From Roseateles koreensis (GTDB lineage Bacteria > Pseudomonadota > Gammaproteobacteria > Burkholderiales > Burkholderiaceae_C), in contig NZ_JAQQXS010000004.1 in assembly GCF_028595305.1 (NCBI RefSeq), positions 62,001-126,000 of the forward strand: a DNA stretch of 64,000 bases, written 5' to 3'. Positions 7,714 to 16,873 of this stretch are shown piece after piece (within the stretch, counting starts at the first letter, position 1; the number at the start of each line of letters is the position of its first letter). The translations under genes and the position numbers were made by a program. The notes under the pieces are model-generated. The model ran no database searches and was not told where the DNA came from. It saw nothing but the letters and a program-made list of their open reading frames with translations.

Positions 7714-9867
7714 TCAGGGGTCGACCGGGAGCGTGCTGTTGCTTGCCCCCGCCTTGGGGCCGATCTGCAGGCCCAGTCGGGCGCGCAGGCTGCTGGCGCT
7801 GGCCTCTTCATTGAGCAGTTGGGCGTACACGGTGGTGTTGGTCAGTACCTTCTTGACGTAATCGCGGGTTTCGTTGAAGGGAATGTTTTCCACCCAGAGG
7901 GCCGCGTCCATTGCCGGGCCTTCGCGCCAGCGGCGTGGCCGTCCGGGGCCGGCGTTGTAGGCGGCGGCGGCCATGGCCATGGAGCCACCAAAATCGTCCA
8001 ACACGAGCTTGAGGTAGCTCACGCCAATGCGCACATTGAAGTCCCGGTCCGCCAGCAATTCAGGGCGGAAATCGATGCCCACTTTCTTGGCGGTCCAGCG
8101 GGCCGTGGCGGGCATCACCTGCATCAACCCGGCCGCGCCCACGTGGGAGCGCGCATCGGTGACAAAGCGAGACTCCTGGCGGATCAGGCCATAGACATAG
8201 GCGGGGTCCAGGCCGACCGCACGCGCCTTGGCTTGAAGCTCCTGCCTGAAGGGCACCGGAAAGCGCTGGTTCAGGTCGATCTCGCGCCGCGTGCGTTCGC
8301 TGCTGTTAATGCAACGGTCCCAGACTTCACGGTCACAGGCCTCCTGGGCTGCAGCGCGCAGCTCCCGGTCATTCAATTTGCGCAGGCTGAAATTCCATTC
8401 ACGCACCCCCTCGTTGCGCAAATCGCTGTTGATCAACACCAGCGCGCGGTTGATGCCGGGGTGGCTTTGTACGGTGGCGCGCTCGGCGGCGCTCAGAGGC
8501 GGCGGCGCTGGGGGCAGGGCCGTGAGCGGGTTGCCGCCGTTGTTCCCACTGCCGCCCACTTCCTCGGCTGCCAGTCGCCCGTAGAAGTTCAGCGGTGAGG
8601 CAATGCCTTGCAGCAGCGTGCGTGCCTCTTGGCGCAGCGCTTCACCGGGCGCGCCTTCGGCCGCGGTGGCCATCAGCGCGTGCGCTCGCCAGTACTGCCA
8701 GGTGGTGTCGCTTTGTTCGGCGTCGCTCAGCCACGCCATGCTTTTCAGCGCTTGTGCCCAGCGGCCGTCGCGCAGTGCGGCACGTGCCGACCAGGCCAGT
8801 GTGTCGTCACTCCAGCCCGGGCCGGCTTTGTCTTTGCCCGCCAGTTTCAGGGCGTGGTCGAAATAGTCAGCACTATCGGCCGTATTGGGGCTCACCCGCA
8901 GCGCAGCTTGTCGGCCAGCTTGCGCCCAGGCCCAGGCGGCCAGATCCGGGGGGAGTTGGCGTTGCCAGCGACTGCTCAGTTGTTCGGCGGCCATGGCGGG
9001 GTCGTTGGCCGCCAGGCGGATCAGGGCGAGGGTGGTCAGCTCCTCATGGGTACGGCCGCTGCCCTGGGCTTTGCGGGCCAGGTAGCGCATGGGATTGTCG
9101 AAAATTTCGACCACGCTCAACTCCAGCGGTTTGCCGAGCAGGCTCGCCGTTTGCCGCGCCAGGCGAGCTTTGTTGTTGTCTGCCGCCAGCCGCAGCTTTA
9201 GCCAGACATCGGCGCTGCTGATTTGCCGGGTTTCAAACAAATTGCTGGCCAGGAGCTGGCAGCCTTCATCCCCGTCGCGCTGCGCGAGCCAGGCGCTGCG
9301 AGCGCTGTCGCGGGCGTCTTTGGACGGCTTGGCGCTCAGGATGTCGACCAGTGCCGCGTAGCAAGCAACTTCCCGGTCATCACGCATTTGAAAGCGCGGA
9401 TAGTCGGCGCTGAAGTTCACCCAGTCGCGGCGATGCCCCAGCTCCAGCAGCCAGTTGTTGCGCATGCGATCTTCCACGTAACTGCCAGGCCAGCGGGCGT
9501 AAAACGCGTCCAACTCGGGCTGTGAGATTTCGCTCAGGCGCAGATTGAGTTGCCAGTAATCCATCCAGGCGGCCAGCGGGTGGCGCTGCTCTGTTGCCAC
9601 GGCGGCGACTGCCGTGGCACGCTTTTTGTCTTTGAGCCGCAGGGCCTCGCGGGCCTCATCCAGCAAGGCATCGGCCTTGGCGGGCTCCACGACTTTGTCT
9701 GCAGGCCGTGCACTGTTTTGCGCCCAGCCTGTGGAGATGCCGCCAAGGCTCAGCGTCAGCATTGCGGCCAGGGTCAGGTGCTGCAGCCAATGCAACTGCT
9801 GCTGCTGTCCTTGTTGCGAGCTGCTGCGGCCCTGCCGCGTCCCCACGTGCGCTTCATATACTGCCAA
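7714..9867 (-). CDS. slt: Soluble lytic murein transglycosylase (Slt70-like)
   Basis: About 717 residues. The first codon is uncertain: the longest frame starts with TTG at 9867, and GTG 9846 would also keep the signal peptide (HWLQHLTLAAMLTLSLGGIS, cleavage near GWAQ). A long alpha-helical superhelix follows, then a C-terminal SLT domain with catalytic Glu565 in QESRF, GLMQVMPATA and AAAAYNAGPGR. It cleaves the MurNAc-GlcNAc bond of peptidoglycan with 1,6-anhydro product formation in the periplasm. It is divergent from a 5-FCL gene only 30 bp away. Confidence 0.9.
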   Translation of the reverse strand: MAVYEAHVGTRQGRSSSQQGQQQQLHWLQHLTLAAMLTLSLGGISTGWAQNSARPADKVVEPAKADALLDEAREALRLKDKKRATAVAAVATEQRHPLAAWMDYWQLNLRLSEISQPELDAFYARWPGSYVEDRMRNNWLLELGHRRDWVNFSADYPRFQMRDDREVACYAALVDILSAKPSKDARDSARSAWLAQRDGDEGCQLLASNLFETRQISSADVWLKLRLAADNNKARLARQTASLLGKPLELSVVEIFDNPMRYLARKAQGSGRTHEELTTLALIRLAANDPAMAAEQLSSRWQRQLPPDLAAWAWAQAGRQAALRVSPNTADSADYFDHALKLAGKDKAGPGWSDDTLAWSARAALRDGRWAQALKSMAWLSDAEQSDTTWQYWRAHALMATAAEGAPGEALRQEARTLLQGIASPLNFYGRLAAEEVGGSGNNGGNPLTALPPAPPPLSAAERATVQSHPGINRALVLINSDLRNEGVREWNFSLRKLNDRELRAAAQEACDREVWDRCINSSERTRREIDLNQRFPVPFRQELQAKARAVGLDPAYVYGLIRQESRFVTDARSHVGAAGLMQVMPATARWTAKKVGIDFRPELLADRDFNVRIGVSYLKLVLDDFGGSMAMAAAAYNAGPGRPRRWREGPAMDAALWVENIPFNETRDYVKKVLTNTTVYAQLLNEEASASSLRARLGLQIGPKAGASNSTLPVDP

Positions 9868-9897
9868 AACTCAGTCCCTCTTTTCGGGTGAAATCAA

Positions 9898-10569
9898 GTG
9901 CCTCAAATGCCAACATCTTCCGTACCGCCTCAGGATACGCTGCCTCATGACCGCGCCGCGCTGCGCCGCCGATTGCTGGCCCACCGCCAAGCCTGGTTGA
10001 GCACGCCGGCTGGGCAAGCCGCCGATGCGGCCCTGGGCCAGCAGATCCGGGCGGTGCTGACGCAACTGGAGCCGCAATGCCTGGGGCTGTACTGGCCGCT
10101 TGAGTGTGAATTTAACGCAGCCGCGGCCCTGCGGGGTTTGACGGTGCATGACGACCTCGACTTGGCGGATGGTGGTGAGGACGGCTCCGACGAGGAGGCC
10201 CTAATTCTTGCAACGGCGCATCGGCACGTTTTGCCCTGGGCTTTGCCCTTTGCCTACAAGTCGCCGCGCCGCATGGAGTTTCGGCGCTGGGACGGGGCGG
10301 CACCCAATGTGCAGGATGAATGTGGCATCGCCAGCAGCCGTGGCGCAGCGGTAGTGCCCGACGTGGTGCTGGTGCCTTGCGTCGGCTTCACGCGTGAAGG
10401 TTATCGGCTGGGCTATGGCGGCGGCTACTTTGACCGCTGGCTGGCGGCGCATCCGGGCGTGACCAGCCTGGGCGTGGCTTGGTCGATCAGCGAAACGAGT
10501 TTTGCCGTGGAGGCTCACGACTGTCCGCTGACTTTGCTCATTACGGAGCATGAGGTCATTTCATCATAA
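9898..10569 (+). CDS. 5-formyltetrahydrofolate cyclo-ligase (first copy)
   Basis: 223 residues from GTG 9898; an ATG at 9907 is an alternative. Diagnostic blocks are GLYWPLECEFN, DVVLVPCVGF and RLGYGGGYFDRWLA (glycine-rich ATP/phosphate loop). The enzyme uses ATP to convert 5-formyl-THF to 5,10-methenyl-THF. It carries an acidic insert (LADGGEDGSDEE) between the substrate and ATP blocks that the second copy at 12623 lacks. In Gammaproteobacteria this gene often follows 6S RNA and zapA; neither is here. Confidence 0.9.
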   Translation: MPQMPTSSVPPQDTLPHDRAALRRRLLAHRQAWLSTPAGQAADAALGQQIRAVLTQLEPQCLGLYWPLECEFNAAAALRGLTVHDDLDLADGGEDGSDEEALILATAHRHVLPWALPFAYKSPRRMEFRRWDGAAPNVQDECGIASSRGAAVVPDVVLVPCVGFTREGYRLGYGGGYFDRWLAAHPGVTSLGVAWSISETSFAVEAHDCPLTLLITEHEVISS

Positions 10570-10607
10570 GGCGAAAGGCTCAACCGCCTGTTTTCAATGG
10601 CCTAGTT

Positions 10608-11597
10608 TTAACCGCCGATCGCTTCTCCGACCGCCTGGCGTGACAAGGCGGCTTGCTCGCCCACCCAGGCGACAAATTGCTGCACTTCGGGGCGGTGTTG
10701 GCCTTGCGCGGATTGCAGCATCCAGTACGCAAATGGGCTGGCAATGCGCGCGGCGGGGCCGAAGGGCTCGACCAAGTCGCCGCGCTGCAGTTGCTCCGAC
10801 ACCAGCACCAGCCGCGCCAGCGCGACCGCCTGGCCCGCCAGGGCCGCTTGAACTTGCTGGTAGGTGAAGTTGAGATACATCCAACGGCGCGGCTGCAGCT
10901 CCGCCTCGCCCTGGAGGCGCAGCCAATGCCGCCAGCTTAAAAATTCGGCGCTGGGCCGGTGGTCGTCTTCTTCCGCCAGGGTGTGCTGCCGCAAGTCGGC
11001 GGCACGGCGCAAGGGCGGGATCGCGCCTTGTGCGGCCTGCTCGGCCAGCAAGCTGCTGACGACGGGCGTGAGCGTCTCGCCGAACAATCGGTGCGCGTCC
11101 GGCGGAACCCGCTCAGGTGCGGTGTAACGCAGCGCCACATCGGTCTCGCTGTCGTCAAGTTCGACCAGGCCGTCATGTGCGGAGACACGAATGTCGATGT
11201 CTGGATAATCCCGCTGAAAGGCCTCCAAGCGCGGAATCAACCACAGTGAGGCGAAGGATGCAAACGTGGTGACGTTGACCACGCGCCGCCCGCGGGCCCG
11301 GCGAATCTGGCGCACCGCCTGGTCCAGCCGTTGCAAGGCGGATTCGATGGCCGGTTTGAGCAAGGCGCCGTCGCTGCTCAAGGCCACAAACCGGGTACCG
11401 CGAAGGAACAGCGTGCAGCCGATGTCTTCCTCCAGGGATTGAATCTGGCGGCTGACTGCCGATTGCGTCAGGTGTAGCTCTTGCGCCGCTGCGCGAAAGC
11501 TCAGGCATCGGGCAACAGCCTCAAAGGCCCGCAGCGGGCCGATGGGCAAGGGCCGTTGGCGTGTCGCCGCTGGCGCAGGGGGTGGGGGCTTATTCAT
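10608..11597 (-). CDS. LysR-family regulator, GcvA-like
   Basis: 329 residues. The N-terminal winged HTH begins at PLPIGPLRAFEAV and includes FRAAAQELHLTQSAVSRQI. The effector domain has the GcvA-type pattern RYTAPERVP and ALAGQAVALAR. A Pro-rich start (MNKPPPPAPAATRQR) precedes the HTH. It is divergent from the DUF2917 gene, a frequent pairing in Burkholderiales, so DUF2917 is the likely target. The effector is unknown. Confidence 0.88.
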   Translation of the reverse strand: MNKPPPPAPAATRQRPLPIGPLRAFEAVARCLSFRAAAQELHLTQSAVSRQIQSLEEDIGCTLFLRGTRFVALSSDGALLKPAIESALQRLDQAVRQIRRARGRRVVNVTTFASFASLWLIPRLEAFQRDYPDIDIRVSAHDGLVELDDSETDVALRYTAPERVPPDAHRLFGETLTPVVSSLLAEQAAQGAIPPLRRAADLRQHTLAEEDDHRPSAEFLSWRHWLRLQGEAELQPRRWMYLNFTYQQVQAALAGQAVALARLVLVSEQLQRGDLVEPFGPAARIASPFAYWMLQSAQGQHRPEVQQFVAWVGEQAALSRQAVGEAIGG

Positions 11598-11738
11598 GCG
11601 CGAATGGTATCAATTCGGCGCGGCGATCTCATTGGACGGTCCGCGTGAGGACTCTTAATATTCATCGCATACCCGGATTGAATGCCGCAACTGGCGAGTC
11701 GCCGGATTTTCTGGGCGGTGTATCGAGGAGTGCAAGTC

Positions 11739-12098
11739 ATGACAAATTCGCAACAAGGGCTGTGGCACTTGGGGGCCGGCGAAGCGCTCGGCCTCGACAT
11801 CGGGCCGGGTGAACGGACCCTGGTGCTGAGCACCGGCCGGCTTTGGTTGACCCTGACACAGCCGGCCTCGGCACATTGGTCCTCAGCCTTGCCCGAGGAT
11901 GTCTGGCTGGAAGCCGGGCAAAGCCTGCATCTCGCCCACGGCGCGCAGGTGGTGGTGGAGGCTTGGCCCAAGGCCACATTTCAACTGCTTGTGCCGCCTT
12001 GCCCTCGCAGGGTGGGTGCCCCTCGCTGGGCGCGCTTTAAAGCGCAGTTGGCGGCGCAAATCGCTGAGTTGGATTCAAGTCGGCGTCTTGGGTTTTGA
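11739..12098 (+). CDS. DUF2917 family protein
   Basis: 119 residues, small and soluble, no signal peptide. The ATG at 11739 has GAGGAG at 11725-11730. The sequence has a cupin-like beta pattern (LVLSTGRLWLTLT, DVWLEAGQSLHL, GAQVVVEAW), which is what DUF2917 members look like. Its function is unknown. Its last 24 bases overlap the end of the opposing tfoX-like gene. The divergent LysR gene probably regulates it. Confidence 0.8.
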   Translation: MTNSQQGLWHLGAGEALGLDIGPGERTLVLSTGRLWLTLTQPASAHWSSALPEDVWLEAGQSLHLAHGAQVVVEAWPKATFQLLVPPCPRRVGAPRWARFKAQLAAQIAELDSSRRLGF

Positions 12099-12488
12099 GA
12101 CGGCCTTGGGTTTGGCCGGTGCTTTGCGTCGCTTGACCGCCGCTGCGGCTTTGGCCAATTTGTCGGCCTGGGCGCGCAGCGCGGCCTCCATGGCCAGGCG
12201 TGCCCAGGGCATCAACAGTGGGGATGACTCCAGCGCCTCTTCCGGCGGGCAGAAGTAGCCCAGGCTCATCGTCTCGCCCTCGCGCTGGTAGGTGAAGGGG
12301 CGGCAGCCGGCGGCTTCAAAGCGGGGCCGGGTTTGTGCATCGATTTTCAAGAAGAGTTGCTCGTCTGCAATCAAGGCGACGAATAAATCGTCCACATACA
12401 GGCCGTGTCCGCCAAACATACGGCGCAGGCGCACAGGGCCCAATGGGGCAAACAGTTCGGCGCAATGCTGGGCGAATTCTTGGCTCAT
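12075..12488 (-). CDS. TfoX/Sxy N-terminal domain protein
   Basis: 137 residues. The start was set at ATG 12488 (MSQEFAQHC), with AAGGA about 9 bases upstream. The TfoX N-terminal fold is evident from RRMFGGHGLYVDDLFVALI, FLKID and MSLGYFCPPEEAL. The C-terminus is a basic Lys/Ala/Pro tail (about 30 residues) like a histone-type tail. Only the N-terminal domain is present, so a role in competence, as in Haemophilus Sxy, cannot be assumed. Confidence 0.85.
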   Translation of the reverse strand: MSQEFAQHCAELFAPLGPVRLRRMFGGHGLYVDDLFVALIADEQLFLKIDAQTRPRFEAAGCRPFTYQREGETMSLGYFCPPEEALESSPLLMPWARLAMEAALRAQADKLAKAAAAVKRRKAPAKPKAVSKPKTPT

Positions 12489-12622
12489 CGGCGGGATCCT
12501 TGCGCGTGGTGCGTGATGCGCGATGTGTGGGGTGCGGGTTGAATGCGGGGACTGAGCCTGGACTGTAGCGAAGGTAGCGCGCTGCCTGCACAATGGTGCT
12601 CAAACCTGCTTCGGAGACCCGT

Positions 12623-13192
12623 GTGGATTTGAACGACCGTATCGCCCTGCGCTCCCGCTTGATCCGTGAGCGGCTAGACATGCCAGATCGTCTCGAGCGC
12701 GCCGAGGTCTTGCAAAGCGTGCTGCGCGCTTGGCTGATTCCGCGCCGTGAGCTGACCATTGGCGCCTATTGGCCCATCAAGGGTGAGTTTGATCCGCTGC
12801 CGTCGTTGTACCGCTGGAGCGAGTCAGACCCGCAACGCCGCATCGGTCTACCGGTCGTGGACAAAATGAGCGGGACCCTGAGTTTTCAGGTCTGGTACCC
12901 AGGCTGCCCGATGGAAGAAGACGCCTACGGCATTCTGAAGCCCAAGGACACTGAAGTGTTTGAGCCCCAGTTGGTTTTGGTGCCTTGCCTGGGTTACGGC
13001 CCCTGCGGGCTGCGCCTGGGCTATGGCGGTGGATTCATGGACCGCACCCTGGCCGCGCTGGTGCCACGCCCCGCCACCGCCGGCCTGGCCTATGCCCACG
13101 GCTTTCAAGCCCTGCTGAAGTCCTTGCCCCACGATGTGCCGCTGGACGCCATGATCACTGAAGAAGGCGTGGTGTGGGATAAAGGTTGCTAA
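12623..13192 (+). CDS. 5-formyltetrahydrofolate cyclo-ligase (second copy)
   Basis: 189 residues from GTG 12623, chosen because GGAG lies at 12613-12616 with ideal spacing; an ATG at 12593 is in frame but has no ribosome site. Blocks GAYWPIKGEFD, LVLVPCLGYG and RLGYGGGFMDRTLA match the 5-FCL family. Identity to the first copy at 9898 is confined to these motifs, so this is an old paralogue rather than a recent duplicate. The length is closer to the family norm. It may act on a different folate or serve under other conditions. Confidence 0.88.
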   Translation: MDLNDRIALRSRLIRERLDMPDRLERAEVLQSVLRAWLIPRRELTIGAYWPIKGEFDPLPSLYRWSESDPQRRIGLPVVDKMSGTLSFQVWYPGCPMEEDAYGILKPKDTEVFEPQLVLVPCLGYGPCGLRLGYGGGFMDRTLAALVPRPATAGLAYAHGFQALLKSLPHDVPLDAMITEEGVVWDKGC

Positions 13193-13272
13193 AGGTTGCT
13201 AAAGGGTGCGGGCGGCTAACGGGGGCCGGGTCGCCCTGTACCCGGGACGGTGGTATCGCTGACAATTCCCAC

Positions 13273-14613
13273 ATGAGCACTTACACCCAACACCTGAGCC
13301 ATCTGCAGACCCGGGCCGAACTGGCCTTGGCGCGCTGCGGGTTTGACGCCATGCTGATCGCATCGGGCGTCGAGAAATTCGCCTTTCTGGATGACCGACC
13401 CTACATCTTCGCGCCCAACCCGCATTTCAAGCACTGGCTGCCGCTGGTGAATCATCCTGACAGCTGGTTGCTGATTCGCCCCGGGCACAAACCCCGGCTG
13501 GTGTACTACCAGCCTGACGACTACTGGCATGTGCCGCCGGCCGATCCGACTGGGGAATGGGTGCCGTTGGTGGAGCTGATTTTGATCGGCAAGCCCGAGG
13601 ACGCCGCTGCCCATCTGCAGGTGCCTGGGCGCTTGGCCATCATCGGCGAGGCGGATGCTGCGTTGCCGGGTTTGACGCCCAATAACCCGCAAAATCTGCT
13701 GAACCTCCTCCACTACCAGCGCGCCTACAAGAGCGAGTACGAGCTGGACCAGATGCGGGCGGCGTCGCGCCGCGCGGCGCCTGCTCATCGGGCTGCACGC
13801 GATGCATTTTTGGCAGGCGCCTCGGAGCTTGAAATCCACCGCGCCTATCTCGCCGCCTGCGGGCACACCGACCGTGATCTGCCCTACAGCAATATCGTCG
13901 CGCTGAACGAGCACGGCGCGGTGCTTCACTACCAATACCAAGACGCCGTTGCCCCCGCCCAATCACGCAGCTTGCTGATTGATGCTGGCGCACAGGTCAA
14001 CGGCTATGCCTCCGACATCACCCGCAGCTGGAGTGCTGGCGACGGCGCCTTCGACGCCTTGCTGGCGCACATGGAAGCAGCCCAGCTGGCGCTGGTGGAC
14101 GAGGTGCGCGCCGGCGTGGACTATCGCGACATCCACCTCAGCACGCACCGCCTCGTGGCCGCTATTCTGCAAGACCTTGGCGTGGTGAAGATGAGCGTGG
14201 AGGCGCAGTTGGAGGCCCGTGTGACCTCGACGTTCTTCCCGCATGGCATCGGGCATCTGATCGGGCTGCAAGTGCATGACGTGGGCGGATTCATGGCCGA
14301 CGAGCAGGGCGGCGTGTCCGCCAAACCTGAAGGGCATCCCTACCTGCGGCTGACACGCCCGCTGGATGAGGGCATGGTCGTGACCATCGAGCCCGGGCTC
14401 TACTTCATCCCCACCTTGCTGCGCAAATTGCAGGCCACGCCAATCGCGGCTTCGGTGGACTGGACGCTGGTCGAGCATCTCAGCCGCTTCGGTGGGGTGC
14501 GGATTGAAGACGATGTGGTGTGCCGTGCCGCCGGCAGCCCGCCTGAGAACCTGACCCGCGACGCTTTTGCCGCCTTGGCGGGGCTGCCCCGGCCGGACGT
14601 CAAGCAATCTTGA
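13273..14613 (+). CDS. pepQ: Xaa-Pro dipeptidase, PepQ-type M24 metallopeptidase
   Basis: 446 residues, close to Escherichia coli PepQ (443). The start is ATG 13273 (MSTYTQHLSHLQTR). The pita-bread C-terminal domain has the metal ligands in order: LLIDAGAQVNGYASDITR (two Asp), FPHGIGHLIGLQVHD (His), TIEPGLYFIP (Glu) and GGVRIEDDVV (Glu). It cleaves X-Pro dipeptides, and relatives hydrolyse organophosphates. The last 14 bases overlap the opposing S53 protease gene. A short tandem repeat of ggttgctaaa lies just upstream near 13184-13205. Confidence 0.92.
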   Translation: MSTYTQHLSHLQTRAELALARCGFDAMLIASGVEKFAFLDDRPYIFAPNPHFKHWLPLVNHPDSWLLIRPGHKPRLVYYQPDDYWHVPPADPTGEWVPLVELILIGKPEDAAAHLQVPGRLAIIGEADAALPGLTPNNPQNLLNLLHYQRAYKSEYELDQMRAASRRAAPAHRAARDAFLAGASELEIHRAYLAACGHTDRDLPYSNIVALNEHGAVLHYQYQDAVAPAQSRSLLIDAGAQVNGYASDITRSWSAGDGAFDALLAHMEAAQLALVDEVRAGVDYRDIHLSTHRLVAAILQDLGVVKMSVEAQLEARVTSTFFPHGIGHLIGLQVHDVGGFMADEQGGVSAKPEGHPYLRLTRPLDEGMVVTIEPGLYFIPTLLRKLQATPIAASVDWTLVEHLSRFGGVRIEDDVVCRAAGSPPENLTRDAFAALAGLPRPDVKQS

Positions 14614-16468
14614 TGCTGATGGCAGCCTGACCGGTCAGGCCTGTCTTGCTGTCCTTGACGATGACAGTGACGGTGTAGCTGCCGGCCACGGCTTTGGACC
14701 AACTGAGCACGCCTGCAGCGCTGATGCTCATGCCGGTCGGAGCCCCGCTCAAAGTGAAGGTTACGGCGTTGGTGGCGGTATAGCTGACGGCGTAGCTGAA
14801 GGCCGTGCCGGCCTTGCCCGTGATGCTGCCTGCGGTAATCACCGGCGCGGTGCTTGCGCCCAGGGTGGTGCTCAGGCTCAACAGGCTGGTGACGTTGGGG
14901 GTGCCGAGGCCGGTTGGGGTGTCGTAGCCCGTCTTGGCAGTGCAGGTGCTGCAGCTGCCATCAGTGCCGGTCTTCACGTCGGCAAAGGCGCTGGCATAGT
15001 TGCCCGGCACGGTGGCAATCTGTTGGTATAGCAGGTTATGTGGCGCGCCCAGCGCGACTTTGTTGGCTTGGGCACGCACGGCGTTGGCCACAGCCAGCAG
15101 GCCCGCCCATTGCGGTGTGGCGAGGCTGGTGCCGCCCGCGCTGACCCAGTTGATGGCGCCGCCGGCCGTGGTTTGCACCGCCACATACTGGCCGGTGCTG
15201 GGGTTGGCGTTGAAGGCCACGTCGGCCACATTGCGGCGCACGGGCGTGCCCATGCCCGGCACCGACACGGTTTGGTAGCTGGGCGTGGCGGTGTAGGCGC
15301 TAACGCCGCCGCCAGTTCCCGACCAAGTGACCTCGCTGCGCGTGCCGCTGCCGCTGTAGCTCAGGCTGGTGCCGCCAACGGCCACCACATTGGGTGAAAC
15401 GGCTGGCCATGACACGGCGGCGCCGTTGTCACCCGTGGCGGCCAGATAACTCATCTTGGCCACGCTGAAGGCTGCGTCGACCGAGGCGGTGTAGCTGCCT
15501 TCGGTGGCGCCAAAGCTCATCGACACCACGCCGGGGCCCATGGCATTGGCCAGCTTGACGGCGCCCAACAGGTTCGTCAGCGAGGCGTCGGCAGCTTCGA
15601 TCAGCACGATGCGCGCCAGGGGGGCGGTGGCATGCGCCCATTGCACGTCCAGCGTGATTTCAGTGGCCCAACCCGAGTCATATGCGGGAACGGTGCTGGT
15701 GAGACCGCCGGCCGAGGTGCTGTACACCTGCGAGAACTCGCAGGCAGTGCTGGAGGCGGTGGCCAAGGGCAGGCTGCTGGAGGCGGCAATCGCCTTGCTG
15801 GTGCAAGTGGGCAGGCCGAACTTCAGGTTGAAGGCAGCGAGCTCGGCCAGCACATAAGGGTCGTGCTTGGCGTCGACGATGTAAATCGTCTGGCCCGCAC
15901 CCAATTGGGCGGCCTGCGCCGTTGTCAACGTGGCGCCAGCGGCGGGCAAGGCAGGTAGGCCGTAGGCGGCGCGAATTTGGGCGGGCGTGTAGGTGGACAC
16001 GGCCGAGGTACTGGCCTTGGGTGCGGCCGACTCGCCGCTGGAAGAGGCCAGGGCGCTGCTGCGGCGGTTGGCCTGCAGGGTCTGTACCGTGAGGCCGCGG
16101 GAGGCCATGCCGCTGAACTCGGCAGGGACGTCTTGCTGGGTGGCTTGGCGCCCGGCGGAGGCGGTGTTGTCGCCTTGCGCATCGGTGTCGCCGGGTTCGT
16201 TCAGCAAAACCGGGGCAATGTGGAAAGTTGCCTGCGCCTGCTGTTGCCCGGCGGTGTCGGGCAGCGTGGCCGCCAGGGCTTGCGCAAGGCCCGTGTCGCC
16301 GCTGTTGGCCGTTGTGACGCTGACGCTGCTGGTGGCTGCCGCCTGTGTCGTCGCTTGTGCGGCGCTGGTGTCCTGCCCGCCGCCGCAGGCGCTGAGCAAG
16401 GTGGCCAGCACGGTGGGCAGCAGCAAGGCGCTGCCGGATTTGATAGACTTCAGGGACTGCTGCGTCAT
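14600..16468 (-). CDS. S53 (sedolisin) family serine-carboxyl peptidase lipoprotein
   Basis: 622 residues from ATG 16468 (ATG 16489 also in frame). A lipoprotein signal ends at LLSAC (Cys28) followed by GGG. About 150 residues of Ala/Thr/Ser-rich propeptide-like sequence precede the catalytic domain. The domain has the Glu/Asp pair in GWATEITLDVQWAH, the oxyanion Asp in AATGDNGA and the nucleophile in GGTSLATPQWAG. A putative Ig-like domain (VITAGSITGKAGTAFSY to the end) closes the protein. It is probably an acid-active secreted or surface endopeptidase. Monocistronic. Confidence 0.88.
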   Translation of the reverse strand: MTQQSLKSIKSGSALLLPTVLATLLSACGGGQDTSAAQATTQAAATSSVSVTTANSGDTGLAQALAATLPDTAGQQQAQATFHIAPVLLNEPGDTDAQGDNTASAGRQATQQDVPAEFSGMASRGLTVQTLQANRRSSALASSSGESAAPKASTSAVSTYTPAQIRAAYGLPALPAAGATLTTAQAAQLGAGQTIYIVDAKHDPYVLAELAAFNLKFGLPTCTSKAIAASSSLPLATASSTACEFSQVYSTSAGGLTSTVPAYDSGWATEITLDVQWAHATAPLARIVLIEAADASLTNLLGAVKLANAMGPGVVSMSFGATEGSYTASVDAAFSVAKMSYLAATGDNGAAVSWPAVSPNVVAVGGTSLSYSGSGTRSEVTWSGTGGGVSAYTATPSYQTVSVPGMGTPVRRNVADVAFNANPSTGQYVAVQTTAGGAINWVSAGGTSLATPQWAGLLAVANAVRAQANKVALGAPHNLLYQQIATVPGNYASAFADVKTGTDGSCSTCTAKTGYDTPTGLGTPNVTSLLSLSTTLGASTAPVITAGSITGKAGTAFSYAVSYTATNAVTFTLSGAPTGMSISAAGVLSWSKAVAGSYTVTVIVKDSKTGLTGQAAISIKIA

Positions 16469-16489
16469 GGCCAGGTCGCTCCAACTCAA

Positions 16490-16805
16490 TGCAAAGGCGG
16501 GCGAGGGCCAAACACAGTCAACAAAGCCCTGGCTTTGTTGGCAACCCCGCTACCTTGGCGCTTGCCTTGTGGCGTGAGCGCTGTAGGCCGGTGGCTTTGC
16601 GTCCCTGGCTTTCGACAGGTTTGCCCTCGATACTGGTGGCTTCCTGGGGTGAACCCTGGGAAACCATTGGATGCGACTCTAACCTCAAGGTTCGACGCGT
16701 GCACCTGGGGTTTCTGTAAAGAAGATCGGCGCTGTGATCGAGTTCACGCCCCGCCTCGTGATTCAGGGTGATTCATCGTGACGCGCTGCAGCGGGGCTGA
16801 AATGC
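16490..16805. other. Gene-free stretch between the S53 protease and ompW
   Basis: No reading frame here resembles a protein in either strand. The part near 16490-16600 should hold the promoter of the minus-strand protease gene; no convincing sigma-70 pair was found. The right end runs into the ompW terminator. Confidence 0.5.
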
Positions 16806-16834
16806 AAGCGGCCCGGGGGCCACCCGGGCCGCTT
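16806..16834 (-). terminator. Terminator hairpin downstream of ompW
   Basis: A perfect 12-bp GC-rich stem (AAGCGGCCCGGG 16806-16817 with 16823-16834) with a 5-base loop. On the minus strand a T-containing tail (gcattt) follows. It lies 40 bases after the ompW stop. Confidence 0.75.
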
Positions 16835-16873
16835 GCCGCTTGAGCAAAAAACTGCTCAGAACGATTGGATCGT

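Noticed and set aside
13184-13207. Short tandem repeat ggttgctaaa before pepQ
   Set aside because: Only two and a half copies, overlapping the end of the upstream gene; treated as minor.
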